From NCBI GenBank assembly GCA_016745315.1, contig CP066886.1:186001-250000 (forward strand): a stretch of 64,000 nt of DNA. The letters run 5' to 3'. This DNA is from Arthrospira sp. PCC 9108. GTDB lineage: Bacteria; Cyanobacteriota; Cyanobacteriia; Cyanobacteriales; Microcoleaceae. The notes under the pieces were generated by a model, which did not search any database, was not told the origin of the DNA, and saw only the letters and a program-made list of their open reading frames with translations. Of this stretch, positions 1-11,800 are shown one piece after another. Each line of letters opens with the position of its first letter. The first letter of the stretch is position 1. Position numbers and translations under genes: made by a program.

Positions 1-76
1 CCCAAAAAATCGAGATTTGCAGAATTGAGAGGTCACCCTATTCGGGAATATTTGCTAATCCTTAGTAACATTGATA

Positions 77-2162
77 TTACCTAAAAGAATTTAATGTCAA
101 AGCCACAGGAAAAACCCGACCACTTCCCGACTGTCGCAACAGTGCAGTAATTATAGTTACAGTCCAACGGGAGTCTACCATATCATCAATTAAAAATACA
201 GACCCTGGTTGAACTTCCTGATAATTAATCCGAAAAGCACCATCTAAATTATGGGCTTGTTGATAGCTATTGCTCATCTTTTTTTGGGGTGGTGTTTCAC
301 GGATTTTTTCCACAACTGGAAGGAAGCGTAAATTTAATCTAACGGCTACTCTTTCAGCAAAATTTGGCACCAAATGGGGACGAGTTAGGGAAGGAACACA
401 AGTTACCCATGTAGGGAAAGGTTGCGGTTGCCATTTGTTAATCATCTCCACCATAGCCTCTACCAATTTATCATCAAAGTGATTATTTTGATATTTTCCT
501 TGTTGTACCTGTTCCCCCCAACCCGGATCACCCCAACAACACAAACTGCGTCCCGCTTCTGCTTGTAATTGGTGACTAATCTTGCCATTAAAATTATATT
601 CAAGTAAGGCATTTTTGGGAAATTGTCGGCGAGGTTCAATCGTTTGATAGGTGCGTTTTAAATATTCAATAGCTTCCTTGACTAACTCCTGGTTACAGGT
701 AGTTTTGAGTAAGGGTCGATTTAAACAAACCGCACACTTTCCACAGGGTGCTGGGTTGGGGTCATCGAGGGAACATTGTAAGAATTGCATCAAGCATTCT
801 TGACTGTTCATATAGTCTCGCATTTCCGCCTGTTCTTCCTCTCGAATACGAGTAATTTCATCAATTTTATGACTATTCAGTTGATAACGTAATGCTGCCG
901 GGGTAGCATACCATTTTGACTTGCGTTTAACTACCGGGGGAGAAGATTCTAAAGACAGGAATTTTAACACCTTCTCAATTTGACCACGACCGATATTGAC
1001 ACTTTGTTCAATTTCAGGCACTGATAATTCATTTTTAGTCAGCAGCGCCTCAAGAATTTGTTGGATATTATGTGAGGAAGGAAAGGCATTTTTGATAAAG
1101 TAATTAGTGATTTCCTCATCTTCTTTTCCACTTAATAAAATACCATAGGCTTCATCTACAGCACGTCCGGCTCGACCGACTTGTTGATAATAATGGACAA
1201 CTGAACCAGGTCTTTGATAATGAATAACAAAGCCTAAATCCGGTTTATCAAAACCCATACCTAAAGCTGTGGTTGCCACTAAGACTTTTAGTTGGTTAGC
1301 CAATAAATCATTTTCTAATTTTTGTCGCAATTCATTGTCAAGTTGACCATCATAAGCGGCGGATTTAATGCCTTTTTTTTTAAAAAATTGGTTAGTTTCC
1401 GCGCGTCTCTGACCGTCAATGTATAAATAATTCCACTGCCAGGAAGTTGGGGTAAATATTCGAGCAACCAAGCCATCCTTTCCGCTGGAGTTGGCAAATA
1501 AATATTTTGCAGTTTCAGACTTTTGCGAGTTAAAGTGCCGCGAGAAATCGTGAGTTTTTCACCTAATTGAGCTTGAATATCTTGGATAACGCGATTATTG
1601 GCGGTTGCCGTAGTTGCTAAGACAGGAATATTAGGGGGTAAGCCTTGAATAATGCGAATAATGCGGCGATAATCAGGACGAAAATCATGCCCCCAGTCGG
1701 AAATACAATGAGCTTCATCTACTACTAATAAACCAACTTTTTCGTGTGCATCATCACATTATCCAGGAAGTCTTGATTGGCTAATCTTTCGGGAGAAATT
1801 AGTAAAATGTCAATACTTCCAGCCAGCAGTTGTTGCTCAATTATTGACCATTCTTCCGAGTTGCTAGAATTGATGGTGGCGGCTTGAATGTTGATTCTTT
1901 GGGCGGCTTGAATTTGGTTCCGCATTAAAGCTAGAAGGGGGGAAATTAATAAAGTGGGACCGGCTCCTTGATGGCGAAGTAAACGGGTGGCTAAAAAATA
2001 AACTAAACTTTTTCCCCAACCTGTGCGCTGGACGACTAATAAACGTTCTCGGTGGTCGATTAGACGAGCGATCGCTTCCCATTGTCCATCTCGGAAAGTA
2101 GCGTCAGGGTTATCTAGGGCAGTTTTTAAATAAGACAAGGCTTCGGATTTTAAAGATTCCAT
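77..2162 (-). CDS. recQ: RecQ-type DNA helicase fused to a ComF-like phosphoribosyltransferase domain (two frameshifts)
   Basis: An ATP-dependent 3'-5' DNA helicase of the RecQ family, of about 694 residues once reassembled. The N-terminal piece (1725-2162) has the Walker A segment QRTGWGKSLVY. The next frame carries motif II DEAHCISDWGHDFRPDY, and the downstream piece has motif VI QQVGRAGR and a zinc-binding cysteine cluster ending PCGKCAVC. The last 110 residues are not helicase: they carry PSLTRPHLVPNFAERVA and VFLIDDMVDSRWT, resembling the ComF-type PRPP-binding loop. Two frame breaks, near 1740 and in the T/A homopolymer near 1375-1390, split the reading frame. Because both flanks match the family, I infer sequence error rather than pseudogene. 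The PRTase fusion is known in some RecQ relatives, but its role is unclear. Confidence 0.88.
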
Positions 2163-2327
2163 GATCAGTTAAACTCAGACATACTAGAGACCATCATATT
2201 CATTGTAATCAAAAATATCTAAGTCAGCCCTAATAGCCTTATGCTATAATGCGGAAAGCCAGCATCCAGCTATAGTAGTAAGCACAAGTTCCTGTTCACA
2301 CCCAAGCCGACCGGAGAAACAACGCCT

Positions 2328-3224
2328 ATGACCTCTGACACACCCCAGGACGCTTTAGCCAGCCTGTCCGAAGGAATTGCACTGCTGATTGATTTGGCTA
2401 AACAGGGAGAAATAGATCCTTGGGATGTGCGGGTGATTGAGGTGATTGATCGCTATCTCAGCCAACTGACTCCGGGTGTTGATTCGGTCTCGAATAATCA
2501 GTTTGTAGAACTTTCCCAATCTGGTCAAGCCTTTCTTTATGCTTCTATGCTGGTGCTACTGAAGGCGGATAGCCTGATGGATTCCGATGAGCCTGGGGAT
2601 GATGATGCTATGATTACCGGAGAGTTAGAATTTTTGGGGTCAGAGTCAGAAACTGAGTGGCTGCGTCCTCAGAATTTGGAACGACAGTTACGCCGCCGTG
2701 CTGTGGCTAAGGTTCCCCAAAAGCGTCAGGTAACACTTCAAGAGTTGATTGATCAACTGCAATTAATGGCGGCTACGATCGCCCAGCACCAGAGTCGTCC
2801 CCGTCCCCGTCGTCATGTTTCTGTTAATAAAAATAAAGCCGCTAAGGCGATCGCTGAATTAGCACACCAAGAAAACCTGGTAGAAATGGCTGGAAAATTA
2901 GATGAACTTCTCCGGGCTGAAGGTGTAGACCTCCAAGGCGATTGGTTAGAACTTGAACAATTATTAGTTCTGTGGTCTAATCTGATTGGTAAGCAGAAAA
3001 CACACATCCCCAACCCTATAGAATCCACCAATTTACTCCCAGAGTCAGCCGCAAATACTCCGCCTGTTTCTCATTCTAAACATGATCGAGTTGGGGTTTT
3101 TTGGGCTTTGTTATTATTATCGGCTCAGTCTAAGGTAGAGTTATCCCAGGATGAATTTTATCAGGATATTAAAGTCAGGACTTTAAATATATCCCCCCAG
3201 CCTGAATTAAACAACATCCCATAG
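2328..3224 (+). CDS. scpA: Segregation and condensation protein A
   Basis: ScpA is the kleisin subunit that bridges the SMC head domains and, with ScpB, condenses and segregates the nucleoid. The 298-residue product opens with the family signature around residues 10-50 (ALLIDLAKQGEIDPWDVRV, then DRYLSQL), the N-terminal helical domain that contacts the SMC neck. The middle is acidic and probably flexible (SDEPGDDD). The C-terminal part (FWALLLLSAQSKVELSQDEF) matches the winged-helix end that binds the SMC cap. It is divergent from recQ, about 165 bp away, and its stop codon lies 11 bp before the first tandem array. The ATG at 2328 gives the normal family start. No break is seen. Confidence 0.95.
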   Translation: MTSDTPQDALASLSEGIALLIDLAKQGEIDPWDVRVIEVIDRYLSQLTPGVDSVSNNQFVELSQSGQAFLYASMLVLLKADSLMDSDEPGDDDAMITGELEFLGSESETEWLRPQNLERQLRRRAVAKVPQKRQVTLQELIDQLQLMAATIAQHQSRPRPRRHVSVNKNKAAKAIAELAHQENLVEMAGKLDELLRAEGVDLQGDWLELEQLLVLWSNLIGKQKTHIPNPIESTNLLPESAANTPPVSHSKHDRVGVFWALLLLSAQSKVELSQDEFYQDIKVRTLNISPQPELNNIP

Positions 3225-3235
3225 TTAATAATTAA

Positions 3236-4262
3236 TAATTGTAGGGGCGGGTTCTGCGGTAACCTCGCCGACCAACGACAATATAAATAAACCCGCCCCA
3301 CCCCACCGGGTAATTAATTGATAATTGTAGGGGCGGGTTCTGCGGTAACCTCGCCGACCAACGACAATATAAATAAACCCGCCCCACCCCACCGGGTAAT
3401 TAATTAATAATTGTAGGGGCGGGTTCTGCGGTAACCTCGCCGACCAACGACAATATAAATAAACCCGCCCCACCCCACCGGGTAATTAATTAATAATTGT
3501 AGGGGCGGGTTCTGCGGTAACCTCGCCGACCAACGACAATATAAATAAACCCGCCCCACCCCACCGGGTAATTAATTAATAATTGTAGGGGCGGGTTCTG
3601 CGGTAACCTCGCCGACCAACGACAATATAAATAAACCCGCCCCACCCCACCGGGTAATTAATTAATAATTGTAGGGGCGGGTTCTGCGGTAACCTCGCCG
3701 ACCAACGACAATATAAATAAACCCGCCCCACCCCACCGGGTAATTAATTAATAATTGTAGGGGCGGGTTCTGCGGTAACCTCGCCGACCAACGACAATAT
3801 AAATAAACCCGCCCACCCCACCGGGTAATTAATTAATAATTGTAGGGGCGGGTTCTGCGGTAACCTCGCCGACCAACGACAATATAAATAAACCCGCCCC
3901 ACCCCACCGGGTAATTAATTAATAATTGTAGGGGCGGGTTCTGCGGTAACCTCGCCGACCAACGACAATATAAATAAACCCGCCCCACCCCACCGGGTAA
4001 TTAATTAATAATTGTAGGGGCGGGTTCTGCGGTAACCTCGCCGACCAACGACAATATAAATAAACCCGCCCCACCCCACCGGGTAATTAATTAATAATTG
4101 TAGGGGCGGGTTCTGCGGTAACCTCGCCGACCAACGACAATATAAATAAACCCGCCCCACCCCACCGGGTAATTAATTAATAATTGTAGGGGCGGGTTCT
4201 GCGGTAACCTCGCCGACCAACGACAATATGAATAAACCCGCCCCACCGGGTAATTAATTGAT
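3236..4262. repeat. Tandem array 1: twelve copies of an 86-bp unit with an internal hairpin
   Basis: Twelve near-identical units start at 3241, 3327, 3413, 3499, 3585, 3671, 3757, 3842, 3928, 4014, 4100 and 4186, and a degenerate thirteenth lies near 4278. Each unit has GGGGCGGGTT about 45 bases upstream of its complement AACCCGCCCC, so each can fold into a GC-rich hairpin. Copies differ by only a few bases (one C missing in the 3757 unit, ATATG for ATATA in the last), implying recent amplification. The array lies between the convergent 3' ends of scpA and ppx. Its reverse complement matches the 53-bp unit of array 2. There are no unique spacers, so it is not CRISPR. An open frame across it (3225-3473) is a repeat artefact. 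Confidence 0.97.
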
Positions 4263-4359
4263 AATTAATAATTGATTGTAGGGGCGCGCCTCCCAAAGAG
4301 AATATTAATAAACCAGCCTTTTGAGGAAAGGGGGATCGGGTGGGCTAACAGTTGTTGAT

Positions 4360-5974
4360 TTAAGGTTCTAAAAACGCCACAAGTGTGAGGTTATATTGTT
4401 CCTCAAACACATCTTTTTAAGGTCTAAACTCCACAATTCCAAAGCACAATTATCTTGGGGGTCAACTGGTTTAAGTATCAATTTAAACTCTTTTTATCGC
4501 GATCGCACTGACAAGTAACCTCAGCTACCGCGCCAATTTGACGACGGTCTAAAGCCACAGCCAACCGCATCAAAGGATTAAGACGGTCGATAATGTGACG
4601 ATTTTTCTTCGACAAATTTTGATAATTTTCATGTTTCTTTTTGGGGGCACTTTTCCGGTGATAGCGAGCCAAATTAGCAATCATATCAATTTCGGTTTCC
4701 GTATAACCCAAAAGTTCCCCATTACGGATTAAATAATAGGAGTGTTTATGGTGTGCAGAATGACTAATATATAGCCCGCAGTTATGCAAAATAGCCGCCG
4801 CCCAGAGCAATTCTCGTTCCGCCGATCCATAGTCATAGAGAATGCCATTAGTTTGGTCAAATAGGCTGAGAGAGAAGGCTGCCACCCGTTCACCATGTTC
4901 TAAATCTACATTATATTTTTGAGCAATTTTGAGGATGCTACGTTGTCGGATAGAACTTTCATATCGTAGGCGGTCTTCAATCAACCCGTGGGTAAGCATC
5001 CAATCAACAATTACCCCTTCCCGCAAACTTCTTTCACAAATAGTCAGAGACTCTATTTCTAATAAACTCATCGCCTCCTGTAAAATCAGCGCCCCAGCCA
5101 GGATAATTTCCGCCCGCCGATCATTTATGCCAGGAATTTGCAACCTTTCTTGGTAGGATAACTTCCGCAGACGACTAACGATATTGTGTAACTCATTTAA
5201 AGTAATTTGGTATCCGGCTAAAGGTGTAGGTTCAGTGCCTAATTTTTCCTTAGCAATCATCACCGCCAGGGTTTCAATTGTACCGGAAGTGCCGACTAAA
5301 TGGGATACTTTGCGATTGGGGAGATGAAGACGCAACTCATCAACGGGACGTTCCAACATTCCCCGAATATAGGCTTGTACAAACAGAAATTCTGTGCGAG
5401 ATATAGGGTCAGTTTTGATATATTCTTGAGTGAGACGGACAGCCCCGACCTTGGTACTACTGAGAAATTTAGGTTCTCCACCATCTCCCAAAATTAACTC
5501 TGTCGAACCCCCTCCGATATCAATAATAACGTGGGGTTGGTCGTGAAATTCCATAGCCGAGAGGACACCCAAATAAATTCTCCTGGCTTCTTCAGGACCA
5601 GAAATCAGGTTAATTTCGAGATCCAATTCGTCGGATACTCGTTTGATAAAATCCCGACCGTTGGGGGCTTCCCGGACTGCGCTGGTAGCGACAGCAACAA
5701 CTTGCTCGACGTTAAAGGTTTTGGCTAGTTCCTGAAAGCGTCGGAGGGTGGCGATCGCCCTATCCATGACTTCCGGCTTGAGTTGTCCTTTTGGTCCACA
5801 GTCTCCGAGTCTGACCGTATCTTTCTCTCGGGCGATAATCGTAAATGCGGGTAGACTCTTATCAATTCGCACTATGACCATGTGCAGAGAGTTGGTTCCT
5901 AGGTCAATAGAAGCCAAAATATGTTCGCCACTGGGCCTTAATTGCTTCCCTAAATGCGGAACTGATGTAGCCAT
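4360..5974 (-). CDS. ppx: Exopolyphosphatase / Ppx-GppA family phosphatase with HD-like C-terminal domain (C-terminus frameshifted)
   Basis: Ppx/GppA enzymes hydrolyse inorganic polyphosphate or pppGpp. The N-terminal half has the actin-like ATPase fold motifs: phosphate-1 loop IDLGTNSLHMVIV near residue 24, phosphate-2 motif VIIDIGGGSTELILG near 149, and VGTSGTIETL. The C-terminal half has an HD-type helical region (AAILHNCGLYISHSAHHKHS). The uninterrupted frame stops at 4478 in DRDKKSLN, but the neighbouring frames continue with the expected family ending (DPQDNCALELWSLDLKK, then VFEEQYNLTLVAFLEP) to a stop at 4360. Both breaks fall in short A runs, so I take the gene as intact and mis-sequenced. 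It lies far from the pst locus but is functionally linked to phosphate storage. Confidence 0.9.
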
Positions 5975-6076
5975 AACAAATATATATTAAGCGATTCTAA
6001 ATTCTATCTTAGATCAAAACTTGCCACTTCAATATCCCCTGTAGACAATCTTAGCCACCAGTAGGGGCGAACAGTA

Positions 6077-6098
6077 GGGGCGAAAAATTTTTCGCCCC
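6077..6098. repeat. Perfect 22-bp palindrome of a dispersed GGGGCGAAAAA family
   Basis: A perfect inverted repeat of GGGGCGAAAAA and its complement. It sits between two minus-strand genes (GTPase stop at 6150, ppx start at 5974), where it could act as a terminator or processing hairpin. A related half-site (GTAGGGGCGAAA with TTTTGCCCTAC) occurs near 41450. Such GTAGGGGCG elements are common dispersed repeats in cyanobacterial intergenic DNA. Confidence 0.8.
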
Positions 6099-6149
6099 GA
6101 CAATTGTCCTTTGTCTCCTTCTACCCCTTTCCCAGAGGGAGGGGGAGTT

Positions 6150-7469
6150 TCATGGTCCATTGTCGATTTGGGTTTGAGAATTTTTAAAGGCTTGTTTCAT
6201 CACCGATTGAATTCGCTTAGGATCGGGTTTTTTGCCACCCATTAAATCCCCGAAATATACACAAGTAGCTTCACCTAAAGCCCCCGTATAAGCAAAAGCC
6301 CAAGAAGCAGCGATCGCACTTCCAAAAGCCGGAATAAACTTAATTAATTCCCGACCGACCGCCTGAGCGAGAAATCCACCAGCGATCGCACTAACAATAC
6401 CCCCAGCTTGGGAGGGGGTAATAGTTTGACCGTAGAGTTTTCCTAGTAACCCCACCATAGACACTTGTAGGGCTGTTAAAACTGGCATAGTCGCAAAAGG
6501 TAGGGGAACCGCTGCTATAGTAGCCGCCATAATTGAAAAAGCTAAAATATAGCGCCTTCCCACGTCTCGATATAAACTACTTAATTCCTGTCCCGCCTGT
6601 CCTTCCAAAAGCTGATAAATAGTCCTGGCTTCCGCTTCTGGCAACAATTCTATCAAAGTATCCCTAAAAGTTTCTAACCCATAAAATACCGGGGTGTAGC
6701 CATCTTCTTCTCGGGTAAAATCAATGGCAACTAGGCGATTATATAAATTATCAAAATCCTCTTGTATGGCATCAAAACTTCGCTGAAAGTCTGGAAAATC
6801 CGGCGGATAGGCGGGATGATTTGCCGTTCCTGTGGGGTAGACTTCATGGAGACAAGTTACCACCAATAAACAGGGTAAATCAGGGTATTTTGACCGTAAA
6901 CTAGCCGCAATAGTTCGCAGGGTATCTGTAGCGAAATCATTAATTTTCACCGTCAAAATTAGCACCCGTGCGCCGCGAGTTTCCTGCTGTAAATTCTCCA
7001 CCAATTCCGCTACCAACTCATCCGTATCCTGATTAATATCCCCCAGTCCGACCGTATCCGTAAAAATCAGTAAAGGTAGATCCCCGGAAGGGTAAGCATA
7101 TCGTTGAGTGTTTTGGGTGTGGGGCTTAAATCCCTGGCCGACAATTTCCGCCGAAACTCCTGTTAATCCCCGAACAATGGAACTTTTACCCGCTTGAGGT
7201 TTCCCAATTAGCAGCGCTTCTGTAGTTGGAAGTTCAGCCCGGACGCGCTCTAAAATCTCAGCAACTTCGCTCTCACTAACATTAAATAATCCCCCAATTT
7301 TATCAGTTATTTTCCCTAGAGTCAAGACTTTTTTCAATCCTTCGCCAAGAGATTCCCATGGCGCTTTATTGGGCTGTTTTTGATGATTCTGGTAAGACTG
7401 AGAAGGTTCTGGGGGTAAATTGCTATCAGTATCAGATGGTTCAGACATAATTAAAGGTGTGTTAAGCAA
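6150..7469 (-). CDS. Membrane-associated GTPase (Era-like G domain plus C-terminal hydrophobic DUF697-type region)
   Basis: A 439-residue protein with a low-complexity N-terminus rich in Pro, Gln and Asn, then a P-loop GTPase domain: G1 GKPQAGKSS near residue 88, G3 DTVGLGD, and VVTCLHE in the G4 region. The C-terminal 160 residues are hydrophobic and Ala/Gly-rich (AFSIMAATIAAVPLPFATM, IVSAIAGGFLAQAVG), resembling the membrane-embedded DUF697 region that follows GTPase domains in other bacteria. It overlaps the upstream NurA-domain gene by 8 bp, so the two are translationally coupled and probably act together. The substrate is unknown. GTPase is clear; the DUF697 assignment is from pattern only. 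Confidence 0.75.
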   Translation of the reverse strand: MLNTPLIMSEPSDTDSNLPPEPSQSYQNHQKQPNKAPWESLGEGLKKVLTLGKITDKIGGLFNVSESEVAEILERVRAELPTTEALLIGKPQAGKSSIVRGLTGVSAEIVGQGFKPHTQNTQRYAYPSGDLPLLIFTDTVGLGDINQDTDELVAELVENLQQETRGARVLILTVKINDFATDTLRTIAASLRSKYPDLPCLLVVTCLHEVYPTGTANHPAYPPDFPDFQRSFDAIQEDFDNLYNRLVAIDFTREEDGYTPVFYGLETFRDTLIELLPEAEARTIYQLLEGQAGQELSSLYRDVGRRYILAFSIMAATIAAVPLPFATMPVLTALQVSMVGLLGKLYGQTITPSQAGGIVSAIAGGFLAQAVGRELIKFIPAFGSAIAASWAFAYTGALGEATCVYFGDLMGGKKPDPKRIQSVMKQAFKNSQTQIDNGP

Positions 7470-8676
7470 TACTTCCGCGTTTGCGTGCTTCTTTGTAGGA
7501 GATACCGACGTTAGGGAGTCCGGCGCGAATCATTTGGTCTTCTAGCATAGCAAAAAACCGAGTCCGATCGCCTCCTCTCACCACCGCTTGATTGTGGGCT
7601 TCCGCTAAAGCCACCGGGTAACCATAGCCTTTATAAACTTGGGCTAACATAATTGATAAAGCTAACTCAAATTGTTCCGTATTTTCAGCTACCCAAGCCG
7701 GACATTCAATTCTAGCGATTTCTGTGCCGACATTCACATAACAGAAGTAGATGGAATCAAAATCATAATAATCTAAAATACGCGATCGCGATCGCCAGAG
7801 GGGGCTGCGCTGTCCCGGTTTCAGATAATTAGACCATAGCACCGTATCTCGCAGAGGTTCAGAAATTTGACAGGGGGCTTGTTTAATCTTGCCTTTTTTG
7901 TCCACTTGACCGAAATCTGGGCAATTTCGCGCACAATCAGGTTCATTATACGGACACCCTTGCAATCTCAGAAACGAAATAGTTTCGCTACTGCGAGAGG
8001 CGCTGACATAACCCATCATCGGAATACCAGACACTTTAATCATATCCCAGGCTTCTAAAATCGGTTCGATAATGCGATCGCGCGCTTCTGTTGGCAATGT
8101 TTCCAAAAACCAGTAAACTAGGGAACCATCTACTAAGGCGAGGGCCGGGTTAAGGTTGTCCCCTTGAATCGTAGCAATCTCTCGGGCTGTTTCCGCGAGG
8201 GCGATCGCTTCCGAAATGCTGCGTTGGTAGCCCATCCATTCCTCTGTGCGAATACCCCACTGGCGCGAAATATATAGGTCTTCGGGACGATAAAAAATTT
8301 CGGGAACACTATCAAGGATCGGGTGGCGACTTTGACCGTAATAGAGGACAACCCTACCGATGTTGATTAGGTAACAATAGGCGATTTCGTGGGCGTTAGG
8401 GGCGATTTGGGACCCGTCTGTGGCAAAAACTGTATGGGCGGCGGGTGGTGCTTGAATCGTGAAACAGCTATCTAATTGGTCTATGGGGATGGCGGGATGA
8501 AAGGGAATCCGATCTACCCAGTAATTCAGGCTTTCTATCAATTCTTCTTGATGCTTTTGGGCTTCTGTCAGCAGGTTTTGTGCTGCTTTTAGGCGATCGC
8601 TCGCCGCTTGGGCTTCACGGGTCAAGTGTTTACTCATCCCTTGCATTTGGCGAGCCAGTTGAGTTAGGTCAAGCAT
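7462..8676 (-). CDS. NurA-domain nuclease
   Basis: About 404 residues. The N-terminal 60 residues form a heptad-rich helix (LTREAQAASDRLKAAQNLL), followed by the NurA-type active-site motif VFATDGSQIAPN near residue 90. A second acidic motif, ALVDGSLVYWFLE, and a cysteine cluster (CPYNEPDCARNCPDFG) follow, with a C-terminal acid-containing segment (PVALAEAHNQAVVRGGDR). NurA nucleases resect 5' ends at double-strand breaks, in archaea with the HerA ATPase. Here the co-transcribed partner is a GTPase instead. I choose the ATG at 8676 (MLDLTQLARQMQGMS) over the upstream alternative at 8697 because the family begins this way. The four cysteines could bind a metal, which is an inference. Confidence 0.8.
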   Translation of the reverse strand: MLDLTQLARQMQGMSKHLTREAQAASDRLKAAQNLLTEAQKHQEELIESLNYWVDRIPFHPAIPIDQLDSCFTIQAPPAAHTVFATDGSQIAPNAHEIAYCYLINIGRVVLYYGQSRHPILDSVPEIFYRPEDLYISRQWGIRTEEWMGYQRSISEAIALAETAREIATIQGDNLNPALALVDGSLVYWFLETLPTEARDRIIEPILEAWDMIKVSGIPMMGYVSASRSSETISFLRLQGCPYNEPDCARNCPDFGQVDKKGKIKQAPCQISEPLRDTVLWSNYLKPGQRSPLWRSRSRILDYYDFDSIYFCYVNVGTEIARIECPAWVAENTEQFELALSIMLAQVYKGYGYPVALAEAHNQAVVRGGDRTRFFAMLEDQMIRAGLPNVGISYKEARKRGSIA

Positions 8677-8882
8677 AGTATTCGGGCGTGAAGTCACACC
8701 TAATTATAAATCTCAGAGGTTAACTTGATGTAGCTACCCGGAAATACTTATCGCTGATTGCCAATATAAGTTTTTCGGTACATAATATATATGTTAGGCT
8801 CTATTGACAATTTTATGCTCACAAATCATCGGGGCTAATGCTGGGTTACTTTTATGATTAACAACTAGGAGTTAATTAGATA

Positions 8883-11800
8883 ATGGATAAAGTCGAAAAT
8901 TTTGCCTTAACATCTGTTGATCTCAGTAATTGCGATCGTGAACCCATCCATATTCCCGGTAAGATTCAATCTCACGGTTGTTTGCTAGTTCTCCAGGAAC
9001 CAGAACTAATCATTTTACAAGCTAGTTGTAATACTCAACTATTTTGGGGGCGGGAAGTAGAGGCTGTTGTTGGCAAAACTTTAAGCCAAGTATTTACCCC
9101 GATCGCCTTTCAAAAAATATCCCAATCTCTGAAATCCCATGATCTCAAATATTCAAACCCCATTGATATCGAATTAACCCATAACAATACCCCCCAACAA
9201 TTGACCGCTATTGTCCATCGACATGATCATGTATTAATCCTGGAGTTAGAGCCACATATACCCACACAAACCCACCGCGCTTATGGCATTTATGCACAAA
9301 TTCAATCTTCCCTTCCCGCTATTGAAAATAAAAACAGTTTCGAGGAATCTGCCCAATTTTTAGCCCAGGAAATTCGCCAATTAACCGAATACGATCGCGT
9401 TATGATTTATCGGTTTGAAACTGATGGGAGTGGCATTGTCGTAGCCGAAGATAAAAAACCAGAATTAGAGCCTTTTCTCGGACTCCATTACCCCGCTTCC
9501 GACATCCCCAAACAAGCCCGACAACTCTATTCTAAAAACTGGGTGAGGATTATTGTTAATGTTAATGATAATCCCGTCGCTATTTACCCTCTTCATAATC
9601 CCATTACTCAAAAACATATCGATTTGAGTTATGCCACTCTTAGGAGTGTTTCCCCTATCCATATTGAATATCTGCAAAATATGGGGGTTTCCGCTTCCTT
9701 GTGTATTTCTCTCATTAATGACCAAAAACTATGGGGTTTAATTGTTTGTCATCACTACAGCCCTAAATTTGTCTCCTATGAATTGCGCCAAGCCTGCGAA
9801 TTATTAGGGCAATTTATGTCAGTGGAACTGTTCCGTCAATATCAAAAAAATTGGGAAGCCTATCAGATTAAAGTCAAAAAAATTCAGCAACTCTTTAGAC
9901 AAGAACTCTCCGTACATGAATCGGATTTAATTAATCGAATTAGGACAATGATTGATTCTAGTGGTCAACATTTACTAGAATTAGTTAATGCTCAAGGTGT
10001 CGTCATTGGCTTACAGGGAGAACTCACTGAGTTCGGAGAAACTCTCCCTCAACCCGATTTAGATGATCTACTCTCCTGGCTGCGTAGCTATTACCCACAG
10101 GAAATTTTTTATACCGATCGCCTCGCTGAAATTTACCCACCTGCTCAAAATTACATCAACCAAGCCGCTGGGTTGCTGGCTATTTCCATTTACTTAGATC
10201 AAGCCACTTATCAAATAGTTTGGTTTCGTTCAGAAATTATCCAGACTGTTACTTGGGGGGGGAATCCTAACAAAGCAGTTGTTATTGATGATCATAACCA
10301 AATGCGCCTATCTCCTCGCCAATCTTTTGAAGCCTGGAAAGAAACAGTTAGTGGTCATGCTTTGGGTTGGAATGAATTAGAAATTAACGCCGCCATGGAA
10401 CTCCGCAATACTTTAATGTTGGCGGTTTTGCATTTCTCTCATTTCGCCTTAGAAGAAGTTGCGAAACGCGCGGAAATGGCGAATCGAGCTAAAAGTGAGT
10501 TTTTGGCTAATATGAGCCATGAAATCCGCACACCCATGAATGCCATTTTGGGTTTTTGTGATTTACTCAAAGGATTGGTTGAAGATGATAAACAACAATC
10601 TTATCTCGATGCGATCGCCGCTGGGGGTCGAGCCTTAATTAGTTTGATTGATGATATTTTGGATCTCTCCAAAATTGAGGCGGGAAAACTTGAACTTGAG
10701 TATCACCATGTCTATTTGCCAATATTACTACAGGAAATCCAGCAAATATTTTTACCCACAGCTATGGCTAAGGGTTTATCACTACAGATTAATTTTGAAC
10801 CCAATGTTCCTAAAATTATCGCATTTGATGAAGTCCGACTCCGCCAAATTCTCTTTAATATTGTCGGAAATGCTATCAAATTTACCGAAGATGGTTCCGT
10901 TACGATTTCGGTTCGCGCCCAAAATTGTGATGATGATTCTCGCATCACTCTGGAAATTATGGTAGCAGATACTGGTATTGGAATAAATCCAGATCAGCAT
11001 CAACAGATTTTTGAAGCCTTTGTACAAAGTGAGGGACAAAGTAATCGTCGCTATGGTGGGACTGGACTCGGTTTGGCTATTACTCGAAGACTTACCCATC
11101 TGTTGGGAGGTACACTAACTCTCGACAGTCAGTTAGGCTTAGGAAGCGTTTTTACTTTTACCTTTCCTGATGTCCAAATTACACAATCTCATCAATTAAA
11201 TAATCTACAAACCGCCATTTATTTGTCAGATTTAATCCCCTCTACTATCCTAGTGGTCGATGATGTCGAGTCTAACCGCAAGCTAATTGCTGGTTATTTT
11301 GATACCACAGAACACCTACTGCTAGAGGCTAAAGATGGATACCAGGCGATCGCTATGGTTGAAACTCATCATCCTGATGTCATTTTAATGGATCTACGAA
11401 TGCCCGATTTAGATGGCATTGCGACCAGTCAACTCATCAAACAAAACCCCCACACTGCTAATATTCCCATTGTTATGTTAACCGCTTCTGTGGTCGCCAA
11501 AGATTTTGAATTAAGTCAAAATTTATGTCAGGGATATCTACGCAAACCTGTCAATAGAGAGCAACTCGCCGCTGTATTATCCGATATTTTAGCACGCAAA
11601 ATCGATATTCAACCGCCTAACATACCTCAACAATTAACTGAAAAAACAGCAATTAATATCACTAAATTACCCTTGAATCAATTGCTAGAGTTAAAGGAAA
11701 TTTTACGCAAGGAAGAAGAGAAAGGATGGCCAGAATTACGCGATCGCATGACTCAAAGAGAGTTGCGATCGTTTTTGCGACGCTTACAAAAGTTAGCTAA

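Noticed and set aside
3236..4262. Array 1 as a CRISPR array
   Set aside because: The whole 86-bp unit is repeated, with no unique spacers and no cas genes nearby.
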